A stretch of DNA of 61,416 nt, taken from the NCBI GenBank assembly GCA_900552585.1, contig USAB01000002.1, positions 1 through 61,416 on the forward strand. The letters are read 5' to 3'. Of the stretch, positions 50,854-58,782 are shown one piece after another (position 1 is the stretch's first letter; every line of letters begins with the position of its first letter). The position numbers were made by a program, and so were the translations under genes. The stretch comes from an uncultured Coriobacteriaceae bacterium. Lineage in GTDB: Bacteria > Actinomycetota > Coriobacteriia > Coriobacteriales > Eggerthellaceae. The notes beneath the pieces are model-generated. The model saw only the letters and a list, made by a program, of their open reading frames with translations. It was not told the origin of the DNA and did not search any database.

Positions 50854-53268
50854 TTATGCGTCAATACGTACGGGGCACGATTTCCGCACTTGCACCCGGG
50901 CAGAATTCGCCGCGCCGTTGCCTTTCGCCAATGGCGTGGGACGGTACGCCGTCAGCGTATTGATGCATCCGCCGCTGTCAACGGCATCTCCGGCAGCGGT
51001 CGTCGCCTGCCTGTTGTCCGTCGAAGCGGTATTGGGCGCATACCAGGCACCTTGCGGCATGCCCACGACGCCGCGAGCGATTTCATCCGTCACGCGCACC
51101 GTGATGCGGATCGCGCCCACAACGCTTTCGACAATAGCCTCATCGCCCGTTGCAATACCCCGCGGCTGTGCATCGGCAGGATTCATCCACAGGCGATGGC
51201 GGGCACGCGAAGCGCCCATTCCGCCGCCATCTGCAAACCCGAAGCTGGAATGGACGCGCATGCGGTCATGCCAGCCCACGCACTGGAGCGGGAAACGAGC
51301 CTTCGCCCCATCCGCGGAAGTTGCCGGTCCGATTGACTCCGTCAACGCCGTACGGCCGTCGCATTCCGGCTCGTACACCGGAAGCGGCGCGATATCCTGC
51401 CCTTTCGGAAGCTCCCATTCCCGCGACAGCTCGGCCAAGCGCGCGGAGAAGATCTCGATCTTGCCCGAAGGCGTGGCAAGCGGATGGCCTGCCGGATCGG
51501 CGATGTAGGCGGCAAGCCCCCGTTCGGCCGGCTCGCGTTCGCTGTAGACGCCCGTCTGCATGAGTGTCTCCCATGAGGGCAGATTCGGCGTATCCGCACG
51601 GGCCCTCCCGTACAGGTAGCGCACCCATTCCTCTTCCGTGCGTCCCTGTGTGAATGCCTGCCTGATGCCGAACCGCTCCGCCACATCGGCCATGGCGTCA
51701 TAGGAGGACCGGCACTCGCCCGGGGCGGAGAATGCCGGCGGGCACAGGAGGACCTGGTGCCCGAACGCCGAGAATCCGTTAGCGCGCATGTGCAGGCGCT
51801 CGCACTGCATGACATCGGGGAGAACGAGGTCGGCATAGCGGGCCGTGTCCGTCATGACCGTATCCTGGACCACGATGAACTCGCATTTCGACTCGTCCGC
51901 CAATACGCGGTGCGCCCAGTTGATATCGCCATGTTGGTTCGTAAGGCAGTTCCCCGCATAGTTCCAAAGGAATTTGATGCCGTGCGAAAGGTGCTCCGCT
52001 CCCTGCACGCCGGCATTCTTCGCCGTCAGCTGCGATCCGAACGCCACAGCGTTCAACCACTCATACGCGGGAATGCCCACGCTGCAGGGATTTTCTCCCT
52101 GCGGCAGCTCGGGCACCAGCTCCACAGGCGATTCCGTGGGGCGCTGCCCCGTGTTGCAGCCGGGACGTCCGATGCAGCCCAACAGACACGGCAGGACCGA
52201 GATGGCCCGGGTGGCCGTTTCCCCGTTCGCATGCCGCTGCACGCCCCATCCCTGGGAGATGAACGGGGCCTTCGCGGCTGCCAGCTGATGGGCAAGCAGG
52301 CGAATGCGCTCCGCCGGCACATCGGTCACAGACGAGGCCCATTCGGGCGTCTTCGCCACCCCGTCAGACGCTCTGCCCAGCACGTAGTCCTCATAGGAAG
52401 CATGCTTTCCGCGATAGCGGGCCGGCATGGTCTGCTCGTCGAAGCCGACGCAATATCGATGCAGGAACGCGCGATCGACCAGGTCATCGCCGATGAGCAC
52501 ATATGCGATGCCCGCAACGAGTGCCGCATCCGTGCCCGGGCGCAGGGGGATCCATTCCTCATCGGCGCCGACGGAGCCGTTGCGGCGGCAATCCACGTGC
52601 ATGATGCGACCGCCCCGCGAACGCACGGCCTGCCGAGCGCGCTCGAAGTCGCTCCGCTGGCTCATGGGGCCCCGCCGCGTCTCGACGGGATTGTCGCCGA
52701 ATAGCAGCATCAGGTCCGCATGATTGCACGCCTCCGTATAGGACGAGGAGAATCCCTTGACATAGGGGGAGAAATCGTCGCCGAATAGGTACGGAACGGA
52801 TGCCTGCACCATATGCGTGGAGTAATCGTAGATGCGCCGCAGGTAACCTCCCAGCAGGTTCAGCAAGCGCTTGTGCGCATTGCCTGTAACGGAATGGACG
52901 CCGGTTCCGTATGCGACATAGATGGATTCGTTCCCATACTCCTTGATGGTACGGCGCAAAGAGTTTGCAAGGATGTCGACAGCTTCGTCCCAACCGATGC
53001 GCTCGAAACGCCCTTCGCCGCGGCGGCCGACGCGCTTCAAAGGATATTTCAGGCGCTCCGGGGCGTTCTGCCAGCGGAGCATGCCCAGCCCGATGCGGCA
53101 GGGGCCCTGGCTGTTCGCCCGCACGCCCGCGGGCAGATCCGGACGAATGCGCACGTTGCCCTGCACGTCGCGCGTCACGGAAAGAAGACATGCCGATCCG
53201 CAGTTGATGCCGCACGTGAACCGCGCACAGAGTGCATGGCGCGCGCCCGCTTGCGCCTCGTCTTTCAT
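50854..53268 (-). CDS. Orphan DmsA-like molybdopterin oxidoreductase
   Basis: A second DMSO-reductase-family catalytic protein, 804 residues. The [4Fe-4S] cysteines are Cys19, Cys23, Cys27 and Cys57 (TCGINCGSAC and GPCRIG). GGYLRRIYDYSTHMVQAS aligns closely with DmsA and places the serine molybdenum ligand at Ser150. LLFGDNPVETRRGP and NQHGDIN are cofactor-domain features. There is no export signal. No iron-sulfur or membrane subunit lies next to it, so it may share DmsB at 43601-44242 or another partner. The ATG at 53268 follows AAAGGCGG. Confidence 0.88.
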   Translation of the reverse strand: MKDEAQAGARHALCARFTCGINCGSACLLSVTRDVQGNVRIRPDLPAGVRANSQGPCRIGLGMLRWQNAPERLKYPLKRVGRRGEGRFERIGWDEAVDILANSLRRTIKEYGNESIYVAYGTGVHSVTGNAHKRLLNLLGGYLRRIYDYSTHMVQASVPYLFGDDFSPYVKGFSSSYTEACNHADLMLLFGDNPVETRRGPMSQRSDFERARQAVRSRGGRIMHVDCRRNGSVGADEEWIPLRPGTDAALVAGIAYVLIGDDLVDRAFLHRYCVGFDEQTMPARYRGKHASYEDYVLGRASDGVAKTPEWASSVTDVPAERIRLLAHQLAAAKAPFISQGWGVQRHANGETATRAISVLPCLLGCIGRPGCNTGQRPTESPVELVPELPQGENPCSVGIPAYEWLNAVAFGSQLTAKNAGVQGAEHLSHGIKFLWNYAGNCLTNQHGDINWAHRVLADESKCEFIVVQDTVMTDTARYADLVLPDVMQCERLHMRANGFSAFGHQVLLCPPAFSAPGECRSSYDAMADVAERFGIRQAFTQGRTEEEWVRYLYGRARADTPNLPSWETLMQTGVYSEREPAERGLAAYIADPAGHPLATPSGKIEIFSARLAELSREWELPKGQDIAPLPVYEPECDGRTALTESIGPATSADGAKARFPLQCVGWHDRMRVHSSFGFADGGGMGASRARHRLWMNPADAQPRGIATGDEAIVESVVGAIRITVRVTDEIARGVVGMPQGAWYAPNTASTDNRQATTAAGDAVDSGGCINTLTAYRPTPLAKGNGAANSARVQVRKSCPVRIDA

Positions 53269-53295
53269 CGTTGCCGCCTTTCTGTTGCATATGCA

Positions 53296-53322
53296 AACGG
53301 CCGCCTCCGAAGAAGCGGCCGT
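53296..53322 (-). terminator. Terminator of panD
   Basis: AACGGCCGC pairs with GCGGCCGTC around a 10-base loop, followed on the minus strand by TTTGC. It overlaps the space before the DmsA-like gene. Confidence 0.65.
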
Positions 53323-53348
53323 CTCACAGCAGTCTGTTCTGCCTGCCG

Positions 53349-53699
53349 TTATTCGATGGGCTTGTTCCCCTCGCCCACGATGACGATCTTCGGCTCGTAG
53401 CTGTCGGCCTCTTCCGGCGTCAGCAGGCCGTAATTCATAATGATCACCTTGTCGCCGACGCTGACGCAATGGGCAGCAGCGCCGTTCACGCAGATGACGC
53501 CCGATCCGGCCGCACCCTTCATGGTGTAGGTCTCGAAACGGTTTCCATTGTCGACATCCGCAATCGCAACCTTTTCGAATTCCCTGATGCCAGCAGCAGC
53601 CATCAACTCCTCATCGATGGTGATGGAGCCCACGTAGTTCAGGTCGGCTTGCGTGACCGTCGCACGATGGATTTTGCCTTTCATCATTTGCAGGAACAT
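53349..53699 (-). CDS. panD: Aspartate 1-decarboxylase
   Basis: PanD makes beta-alanine for pantothenate and CoA. It is a pyruvoyl enzyme; self-cleavage happens at the Gly-Ser in YVGSITIDEEL, giving the pyruvoyl group from Ser. Other family segments are KGKIHRATVT, NGNRFETYT, CVNGAAAHC and GDKVIIMNYG. The ATG at 53699 gives 116 residues, near the usual 115-130; ATG codons 12 and 15 bases later are also possible. No panB or panC is adjacent. Confidence 0.94.
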   Translation of the reverse strand: MFLQMMKGKIHRATVTQADLNYVGSITIDEELMAAAGIREFEKVAIADVDNGNRFETYTMKGAAGSGVICVNGAAAHCVSVGDKVIIMNYGLLTPEEADSYEPKIVIVGEGNKPIE

Positions 53700-53751
53700 G
53701 ATGCTCGCTTTCTCTGCGGAATGCCCGCCTTTCGGGCACATACCGTGCGCG

Positions 53752-53775
53752 AGTATAGCAGGGTTCGAACGAACC
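53752..53775 (-). promoter_or_regulatory. panD: panD promoter with a palindromic operator
   Basis: On the minus strand a -10 TATACT (53752-53757) is preceded, in the spacer, by a palindrome GGTTCG-tt-CGAACC (53762-53775). No consensus -35 is present. Downstream, TGCCCG and CGGGCA (53722-53738) form a hairpin in the short leader. A repressor or activator site is inferred; the rest of this 300-base gap holds no gene. Confidence 0.4.
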
Positions 53776-53939
53776 TGCAGGGATAGACCCCCTCTCATGT
53801 CATGGGGGAAACATTTTCTCCACATCGCCCGCACGCGTTTGATGCGCGCGGCCCGTTCGCTCGGCATACTGACATGCCCTGCCCGTGCGATGCAAGACGA
53901 TACCGCAAGACGCTTCGGGAGAACAGCCGGAGACCGCAA

Positions 53940-53976
53940 GTTATAGCCTTGTCTAATCTGTTTAGATTGCTATAAC
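53940..53976 (+). promoter_or_regulatory. Promoter and nested palindrome of the metal-binding protein gene
   Basis: TTGTCT (53949-53954) and TATAAC (53971-53976) are spaced by 16 bases. An inverted repeat GTTATAGC/GCTATAAC (53940-53947 and 53969-53976) brackets an inner TCTAA/TTAGA pair (53952-53956 and 53962-53966). The operator thus covers -35 to -10, the position of a repressor that blocks polymerase, plausibly metal-responsive given the gene controlled. Confidence 0.6.
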
Positions 53977-54006
53977 TATTTCCGAGTAGCGAGAAGGAGG
54001 TACCGC

Positions 54007-54258
54007 ATGTACGAAACGGTGGTAAAAGTCGAAGGAATGATGTGCAGCATGTGTGAAGCCCATATCAACCAAGCCATCCGCGATGCCCTGCCGGTGAAGA
54101 AGGTGACCTCGTCCCACAAGAAGGGACAGACCGTCATTACAAGCGAACAGCCGCTGGACGAAAGCCTTGTCCGTTCCACGATCGACGCCACGGGATACCG
54201 CGTTTTGGATGTTTCCGAGCAGCAGGCGAAGAAGAAGGGCCTGTTCGGCAGACGCTGA
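54007..54258 (+). CDS. Heavy-metal-associated domain protein (copper chaperone-like)
   Basis: A single HMA domain of 83 residues. The metal-binding CxxC is in GMMCSMCEAHINQAI at residues 10-24, followed by a strand with PVKKV and the second half DESLVRSTIDATGYRV. A basic tail (KKKGLFGRR) ends it. GAAGGAGG is a very strong ribosome-binding site. It is monocistronic; no P-type ATPase or metal repressor gene is in the window. A role as a soluble copper carrier is likely from the family. Confidence 0.85.
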   Translation: MYETVVKVEGMMCSMCEAHINQAIRDALPVKKVTSSHKKGQTVITSEQPLDESLVRSTIDATGYRVLDVSEQQAKKKGLFGRR

Positions 54259-54284
54259 TCCTGCATAACCCGCGCGAACGAAAT

Positions 54285-54311
54285 CGGCCGGCGCATTCAC
54301 TGCGCCGGCCG
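54285..54311 (+). terminator. Terminator of the metal-binding protein gene
   Basis: An 11-bp perfect stem, CGGCCGGCGCA with its complement, and a 5-base loop lie between the gene and the convergent tRNA-Thr. The T-tract is short. Confidence 0.7.
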
Positions 54312-54322
54312 TTCGCATGCTA

Positions 54323-54397
54323 TGGAGCCAGTGACAGGACTCGAACCCGCAACCGACGGTTTACAAAACCGTTGCGCTACCATTGCGCCACACTGGC
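54323..54397 (-). tRNA. tRNA-Thr (anticodon UGU)
   Basis: A 75-base tRNA with acceptor GCCAGTG, discriminator T and encoded CCA. The anticodon stem-loop ACGGT-TTTGTAA-ACCGT places TGT at positions 34-36. Confidence 0.96.
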
Positions 54398-54446
54398 TTG
54401 CCACCGCTCTATTATGCCATATGTCGGCGCGCAACTGGCTTGAAAC

Positions 54447-55331
54447 CTATAATCCCAGGAAGCGAAGCCATTTCTCCAGATCGCGCTTCGCCTGGTCCGT
54501 TCCCATGCGGTAGTTCTCCTCCAGCAGCTCGTAATCCGTCGAGGAATTTTCGGCCGTCACGGTATCGGCATAGACCACCAGCGCCTGGCCCGTGCGCTCC
54601 ATCCGCTCTAGCTCGTCGCACAGCTCGTTGTATTCGCGGCCCCATCTGTCTAGCGCATCGCGCATCTTCGGACGGTGCCAGAAGAACGCCTTCACGAAAG
54701 CGTTCCCTCCTTCCGACTTGCGGTAGCCCTTCGGCCGCGTACGCACGACAAAGAAACGCTCGAATCCGTCGCGGCGCGCTTGGCTGACCAGCATGCCATG
54801 GTCCTCGGCAAGCCCGCCGTCATAGCAGACGCGATCGTTTATGGTCGTCGGCGGCATGACAATGGGCAGCGTGGACGATGCGCGCACGGAATTCATGACA
54901 TCTGCCGTGGAATCCCAATCGTCCTTCGTCCGATAGACCGTCTTCCCCGTGTCGCGTTCGAACGCCGCAACCGTCACCTGCGCCGGATTCGCCGCAAACG
55001 TGCGATAGTCGAACGGCAGCGTGCTGTCCGGCAGGCCTGCCTCGTCGTAGAGGTAGTGGGCGTTGAAGAACCCCTTATGCTCCAGGAACGAACGCGTTCC
55101 GCCGAACTCGGGGTCCAGGACCAGCTTCGTGAACGAATCATGCGTGCGGACGATATCGCGCGAAACGTAGTTCACCGCATTGCTAGATCCGGCGGACACG
55201 CCGTAGACATGCGGAAAGTACAAGTGGTTCTTCAGAAGCGCTGCGGCAATGGCGCACGAATACGACGCCCTCATGCCGCCCCCTTCGAAGATCAGCGCGA
55301 CATCATGTATGTTGCATTCGAATTCCGACAT
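54447..55331 (-). CDS. Patatin-like phospholipase, second copy
   Basis: This is an acyl hydrolase of the bacterial patatin group, 294 residues. The oxyanion loop is FEGGGMRASYSCAI at residues 15-28, the nucleophile Ser is in GVSAGSS, and the dyad Asp is in CYDGGLAED. The C-terminal third is helical and charged (DRWGREYNELCDELERMERT). No signal peptide is seen. It is divergent from the radical SAM gene at 55447. It differs enough from 12645-13613 to be a separate family member, not a recent duplicate. Confidence 0.85.
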   Translation of the reverse strand: MSEFECNIHDVALIFEGGGMRASYSCAIAAALLKNHLYFPHVYGVSAGSSNAVNYVSRDIVRTHDSFTKLVLDPEFGGTRSFLEHKGFFNAHYLYDEAGLPDSTLPFDYRTFAANPAQVTVAAFERDTGKTVYRTKDDWDSTADVMNSVRASSTLPIVMPPTTINDRVCYDGGLAEDHGMLVSQARRDGFERFFVVRTRPKGYRKSEGGNAFVKAFFWHRPKMRDALDRWGREYNELCDELERMERTGQALVVYADTVTAENSSTDYELLEENYRMGTDQAKRDLEKWLRFLGL

Positions 55332-55446
55332 TGCAAACCTGCTTTCACTCGTACCCGATTCTAACGCAACCGCTCCCTCCATTGACAACGTACAGATGTT
55401 CGCATAGCATGAATACACGAACAAATATTCGATATTTGGAGGCAGC

Positions 55447-56907
55447 ATGGACCTTGCCGAAAAGCTCTCGGTACTTGCAGATGCGGCAAAGTACGATGCC
55501 GCCTGCACCTCGTCGGGCTCGGATAGAAGGGCATCGGCCGGAGCGCTGGGCAATACGGTTGCCGCGGGCTGCTGCCACAGCTTCACGCCGGACGGCCGCT
55601 GCATATCCCTCCTGAAGGTGCTGTTCACGAACGTATGCGTGTACGACTGCGCATATTGCGTGAACCGACGTTCGAACGAAGTGCCCCGTACGGCCTTCGA
55701 ACCGCGCGAACTGGCAGACCTGACTGTCTCCTTCTATCGACGCAACTATATCGAAGGGCTGTTCCTTTCCTCGGGCGTGGTCAGGAACCCGGATTACACC
55801 ACGGAGCTCATCATCCGTGCGTTAGAAATACTGCGCAGGGAATATCGCTTCCGCGGTTACATTCATGCGAAGGCAATACCGGGCACATCGCCCGAACTGA
55901 TAGAGCGGCTGGGCCATCTCTGCGATAGGCTGAGCGTGAATATGGAGCTTCCCAGCAGCGAGAGTTTGGCGAAATTGGCGCCGGACAAGACGAAGCACTC
56001 CATCATTGCACCCATGCGGCAGATAAAGGACAGTATTGCCTCGGACCGCGATACGCGCGCCCTCATGCGGAAGAACCTCCATTACAACTTGCATGTGACG
56101 GTACCGAAGAAGGAACGCGCGTTCGCACCCGCTGGTCAATCCACGCAGATGATCATCGGGGCCACGCCGGAAAGCGACTACCGCATCTTGAACACAACTT
56201 CGGCGTTGTATCGAAAACTGGGCCTGAAGCGCGTCTTCTACAGCGCGTATCTGCCCGTCGGCGACAGTAGACTTCTGCCGGGAGAAAACAGCCGCATCCA
56301 ACTCGATCGCGAGCATCGTCTGTTCCAGGCGGATTGGCTGCTGCGGTTCTACGGCTTCGACGTGAACGAGATCATCGATGCCGATCATCCATTCCTCGAC
56401 CCCCGTATCGATCCGAAGGCGAATTGGGCCGTGAACCATCTCGAATTCTTCCCCATTGAGGTAAATACCGCCTCGAAACAGGAACTGTTGCGCGTTCCGG
56501 GAATCGGGGCCAAGGGCGTGCGCTCCATCATGAAAGCCCGACGTACGACAACGCTGGGGCCCGAAGAGCTGAAACGTCTGGGAATCGCCTACAAGCGGGC
56601 GCGATTTTTCATCACCTGCAACGGCCGATTCCAGGGAACCGGCATCTCCTGGACGCCCGAAGCATTGAAGGCGCAGCTATCCGCCCCAATCCAGGGCGGC
56701 ACTCACGGCCACCGTGCGGCGCGCGTTCCGAAGGGGCAGCTGTCGCTGTTCGATTTGGACCTCACGATAGACGCCGCCTCAACATCCCAGGGCAGCACAA
56801 TGAAATCGAAGACCCTGCAAACGCCGGCATGGATCGGTCAGGATGTCTTTGCGGCAGCGCAAAGCGCACAGCGCACGGAAACCCGAAAGGAAGCGATTTT
56901 ACGATGA
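55447..56907 (+). CDS. Radical SAM protein of the putative DNA repair/modification family
   Basis: The 486-residue protein has a radical SAM core with cluster motif CVYDCAYC near residue 64, followed by EGLFLSSGVVRNPDYTTE and SVNMELPSSESL. A C-terminal helix-hairpin-helix module, NTASKQELLRVPGIGAKGV, suggests DNA contact. This combination matches the family annotated as a putative DNA modification/repair radical SAM protein (TIGR03916), whose reaction is not established to my knowledge. It overlaps the next gene by four bases (ATGA), so the two products probably work together. Confidence 0.85.
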   Translation: MDLAEKLSVLADAAKYDAACTSSGSDRRASAGALGNTVAAGCCHSFTPDGRCISLLKVLFTNVCVYDCAYCVNRRSNEVPRTAFEPRELADLTVSFYRRNYIEGLFLSSGVVRNPDYTTELIIRALEILRREYRFRGYIHAKAIPGTSPELIERLGHLCDRLSVNMELPSSESLAKLAPDKTKHSIIAPMRQIKDSIASDRDTRALMRKNLHYNLHVTVPKKERAFAPAGQSTQMIIGATPESDYRILNTTSALYRKLGLKRVFYSAYLPVGDSRLLPGENSRIQLDREHRLFQADWLLRFYGFDVNEIIDADHPFLDPRIDPKANWAVNHLEFFPIEVNTASKQELLRVPGIGAKGVRSIMKARRTTTLGPEELKRLGIAYKRARFFITCNGRFQGTGISWTPEALKAQLSAPIQGGTHGHRAARVPKGQLSLFDLDLTIDAASTSQGSTMKSKTLQTPAWIGQDVFAAAQSAQRTETRKEAILR

Positions 56908-57902
56908 GCAGGCAACAAAAGGGCGCCATTGCCCCCGCACACCGTACCGCTGCGCCGCAAACGCGTCTTGCCATTCCGCTCGATGCGGCAGCAGAAGGCG
57001 CCGCATATGTATACGATGGTTCCGTTGAGGGCCTGCTATCGGCCATATTCGCGGCGGCAGCAGCACATGACCGGGAAGCGGACATCATTCGCGAAGGCGA
57101 AGTACAGGTCCGCCTGGATCAGGACGTCATCCCTGTCCAAACAAACTATGCGCATACCCGACGCATCCAGCGCACGCTGGTATGCGCGCATGGGTCGGAA
57201 GCATTCGAAAACGTGTATCTTGCCGCGTTGTCAGATGGACCGGACGTTCCCATAATCGTCCAACGGTTTGTCATGTACGCCCTGCAAGTCCAGAACCCCT
57301 GCCGCTGCTGTGCGAAGAAGGCAACATGCGATCGACCGTGCCAGATGCCCCACATCAGCTCCCTGCTCAACGACATCGGGAATCCGTTGGTGTGGCAGCT
57401 GCAGAAAACCGTGCGTTCCGTCATCAACGAGCGACATAGGATGCTGCAGTTCCTACGATTCGAGCATCGGGAGAACGATATCTGGTTTGCACGGTGCAAC
57501 CCGGACGCCTCCGTCGTTCCCTTGCTCATGCGACACTTCGCCGGGCGTTTCAACACAGAGCGCTTCGTAATCTACGATGAGGTCCACGGCATATCCGGCA
57601 TATACGACGGCCGCAACATCAGCTACGTGAAGAGTGATTCCGTGAACATACCGCCTGCGGGGGCGGACGAAGCGGAGATGCAGGAAGCATGGCGACGCTA
57701 TTGGCACAGCATCACCATCGCGCAACGCTACAATCCGGAACTGCAGCGACAGTTCATGCCGAAGAGATTCTGGCGCAATATGACAGAAATGCAGAATCCT
57801 CTACTCAACGGATGGCAATCAAGGCGCCAAGCCGCCATGGAAACAGGACACGGGCCGACTATCGCTGCGGCAGAACGCCCGTCTCATCGAATGGCGGGAT
57901 GA
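56904..57902 (+). CDS. DUF4130 (TIGR03915) protein, probable DNA metabolism
   Basis: A 332-residue protein that accompanies the radical SAM gene upstream. AYVYDGSVEGLLSAIFAA opens the conserved part, FVMYALQVQNPCR and CCAKKATCDRPC lie mid-protein (a possible extra metal site), and the DUF4130 part follows with LRFEHRENDIWFARCNPD, FAGRFNTERFVIYDEVHG and WRRYWHSITIAQRYNPELQRQFMPKRFW. The start is set by the ATGA overlap; the first 25 residues are loose. The family is linked by name to uracil-DNA glycosylase-like proteins, but its function is unproven. Confidence 0.82.
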   Translation: MSRQQKGAIAPAHRTAAPQTRLAIPLDAAAEGAAYVYDGSVEGLLSAIFAAAAAHDREADIIREGEVQVRLDQDVIPVQTNYAHTRRIQRTLVCAHGSEAFENVYLAALSDGPDVPIIVQRFVMYALQVQNPCRCCAKKATCDRPCQMPHISSLLNDIGNPLVWQLQKTVRSVINERHRMLQFLRFEHRENDIWFARCNPDASVVPLLMRHFAGRFNTERFVIYDEVHGISGIYDGRNISYVKSDSVNIPPAGADEAEMQEAWRRYWHSITIAQRYNPELQRQFMPKRFWRNMTEMQNPLLNGWQSRRQAAMETGHGPTIAAAERPSHRMAG

Positions 57903-58782
57903 AGCTCTCCTCTGCTGCATCGCCATCCTGCCAGAAGTAATCTTCCAAACCCATATCGTCCAAGTAGTCCAGCAGCATCTCGTACTCAGTGGCGCCAACC
58001 TTGTTATTCAACTCGGGCATATCGGAGAACGTGCGAATGGGCGTGTATTGGCTCATCAGGCTGTAGAGAACGCGATTGCCGTACCGCTCCCACAGATACC
58101 GCATCACGTACTTCGAATCTTCCAAACGTCCCGGCAACAGGAGATGGCGAACCACCACACCGCCCAGCAGCGTGCCATCGTCGGAAAATCGGGGCTCGCC
58201 GACTGCTTCGACCATCGCGTCCAATGCCCGAGTTGCCATCGAGAAATAATCTGCGGCATGGGAATACCGAACGGCTGCATCCGACACAGTAGCAGGCGGG
58301 TACTTGAAATCATCCAAGTAGATGTCAACGGTTCCTCGAAGCGAGTCAATCGTAGAAGGCAATTCATATCCCGAGGTATTCCAAATCATGGGAAGCAAAA
58401 GCCCGCGCTCCCGCGCTCCCGAAACAGCTTCTATCACGAACGGCGCATATTGCGTAGCGGTAACGAGATTGATATTCGTCGCTCCTTGATCGGCCAGCTC
58501 AAAGAAGATATCGACCAGGCGGTCCGTGGTGATGGCACGGCCCCGGTTGCCCAGCGAGATATCAAAATTCTGGCAGTACCGGCAGCGCAGTGGACAACCG
58601 GAGAAGAATACGGCGCCGGAACCGGCACCTACGCTGATGCACGGCTCTTCCCACTCGTGCAGGGCTGCGCGCGCGATGCGGAGCGTATCGTCGGCCCCGC
58701 ACACGCCCACCTGCCCGTCACGGCGATTCACGCCGCAACGACGCGGGCACAGCTCGCACTTAGTTGGAAGAGAAGGCACCAT
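57859..58782 (-). CDS. PflX-like radical SAM protein
   Basis: A 307-residue radical SAM protein of the COG1313 type, related to pyruvate formate-lyase activating enzymes. An N-terminal Cys set (CELCPRRCGVNR, GVCG) precedes the radical SAM cluster motif CPLRCRYC in VFFSGCPLRCRYCQNFDIS. NINLVTATQYAPFV and DIYLDDFKYPP are family signatures. The target is unknown. The start is uncertain: ATG at 58782 or 58794, both inside the end of the upstream gene. Its 3' end overlaps the convergent DUF4130 gene by 44 bases. Confidence 0.85.
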   Translation of the reverse strand: MVPSLPTKCELCPRRCGVNRRDGQVGVCGADDTLRIARAALHEWEEPCISVGAGSGAVFFSGCPLRCRYCQNFDISLGNRGRAITTDRLVDIFFELADQGATNINLVTATQYAPFVIEAVSGARERGLLLPMIWNTSGYELPSTIDSLRGTVDIYLDDFKYPPATVSDAAVRYSHAADYFSMATRALDAMVEAVGEPRFSDDGTLLGGVVVRHLLLPGRLEDSKYVMRYLWERYGNRVLYSLMSQYTPIRTFSDMPELNNKVGATEYEMLLDYLDDMGLEDYFWQDGDAAEESFIPPFDETGVLPQR

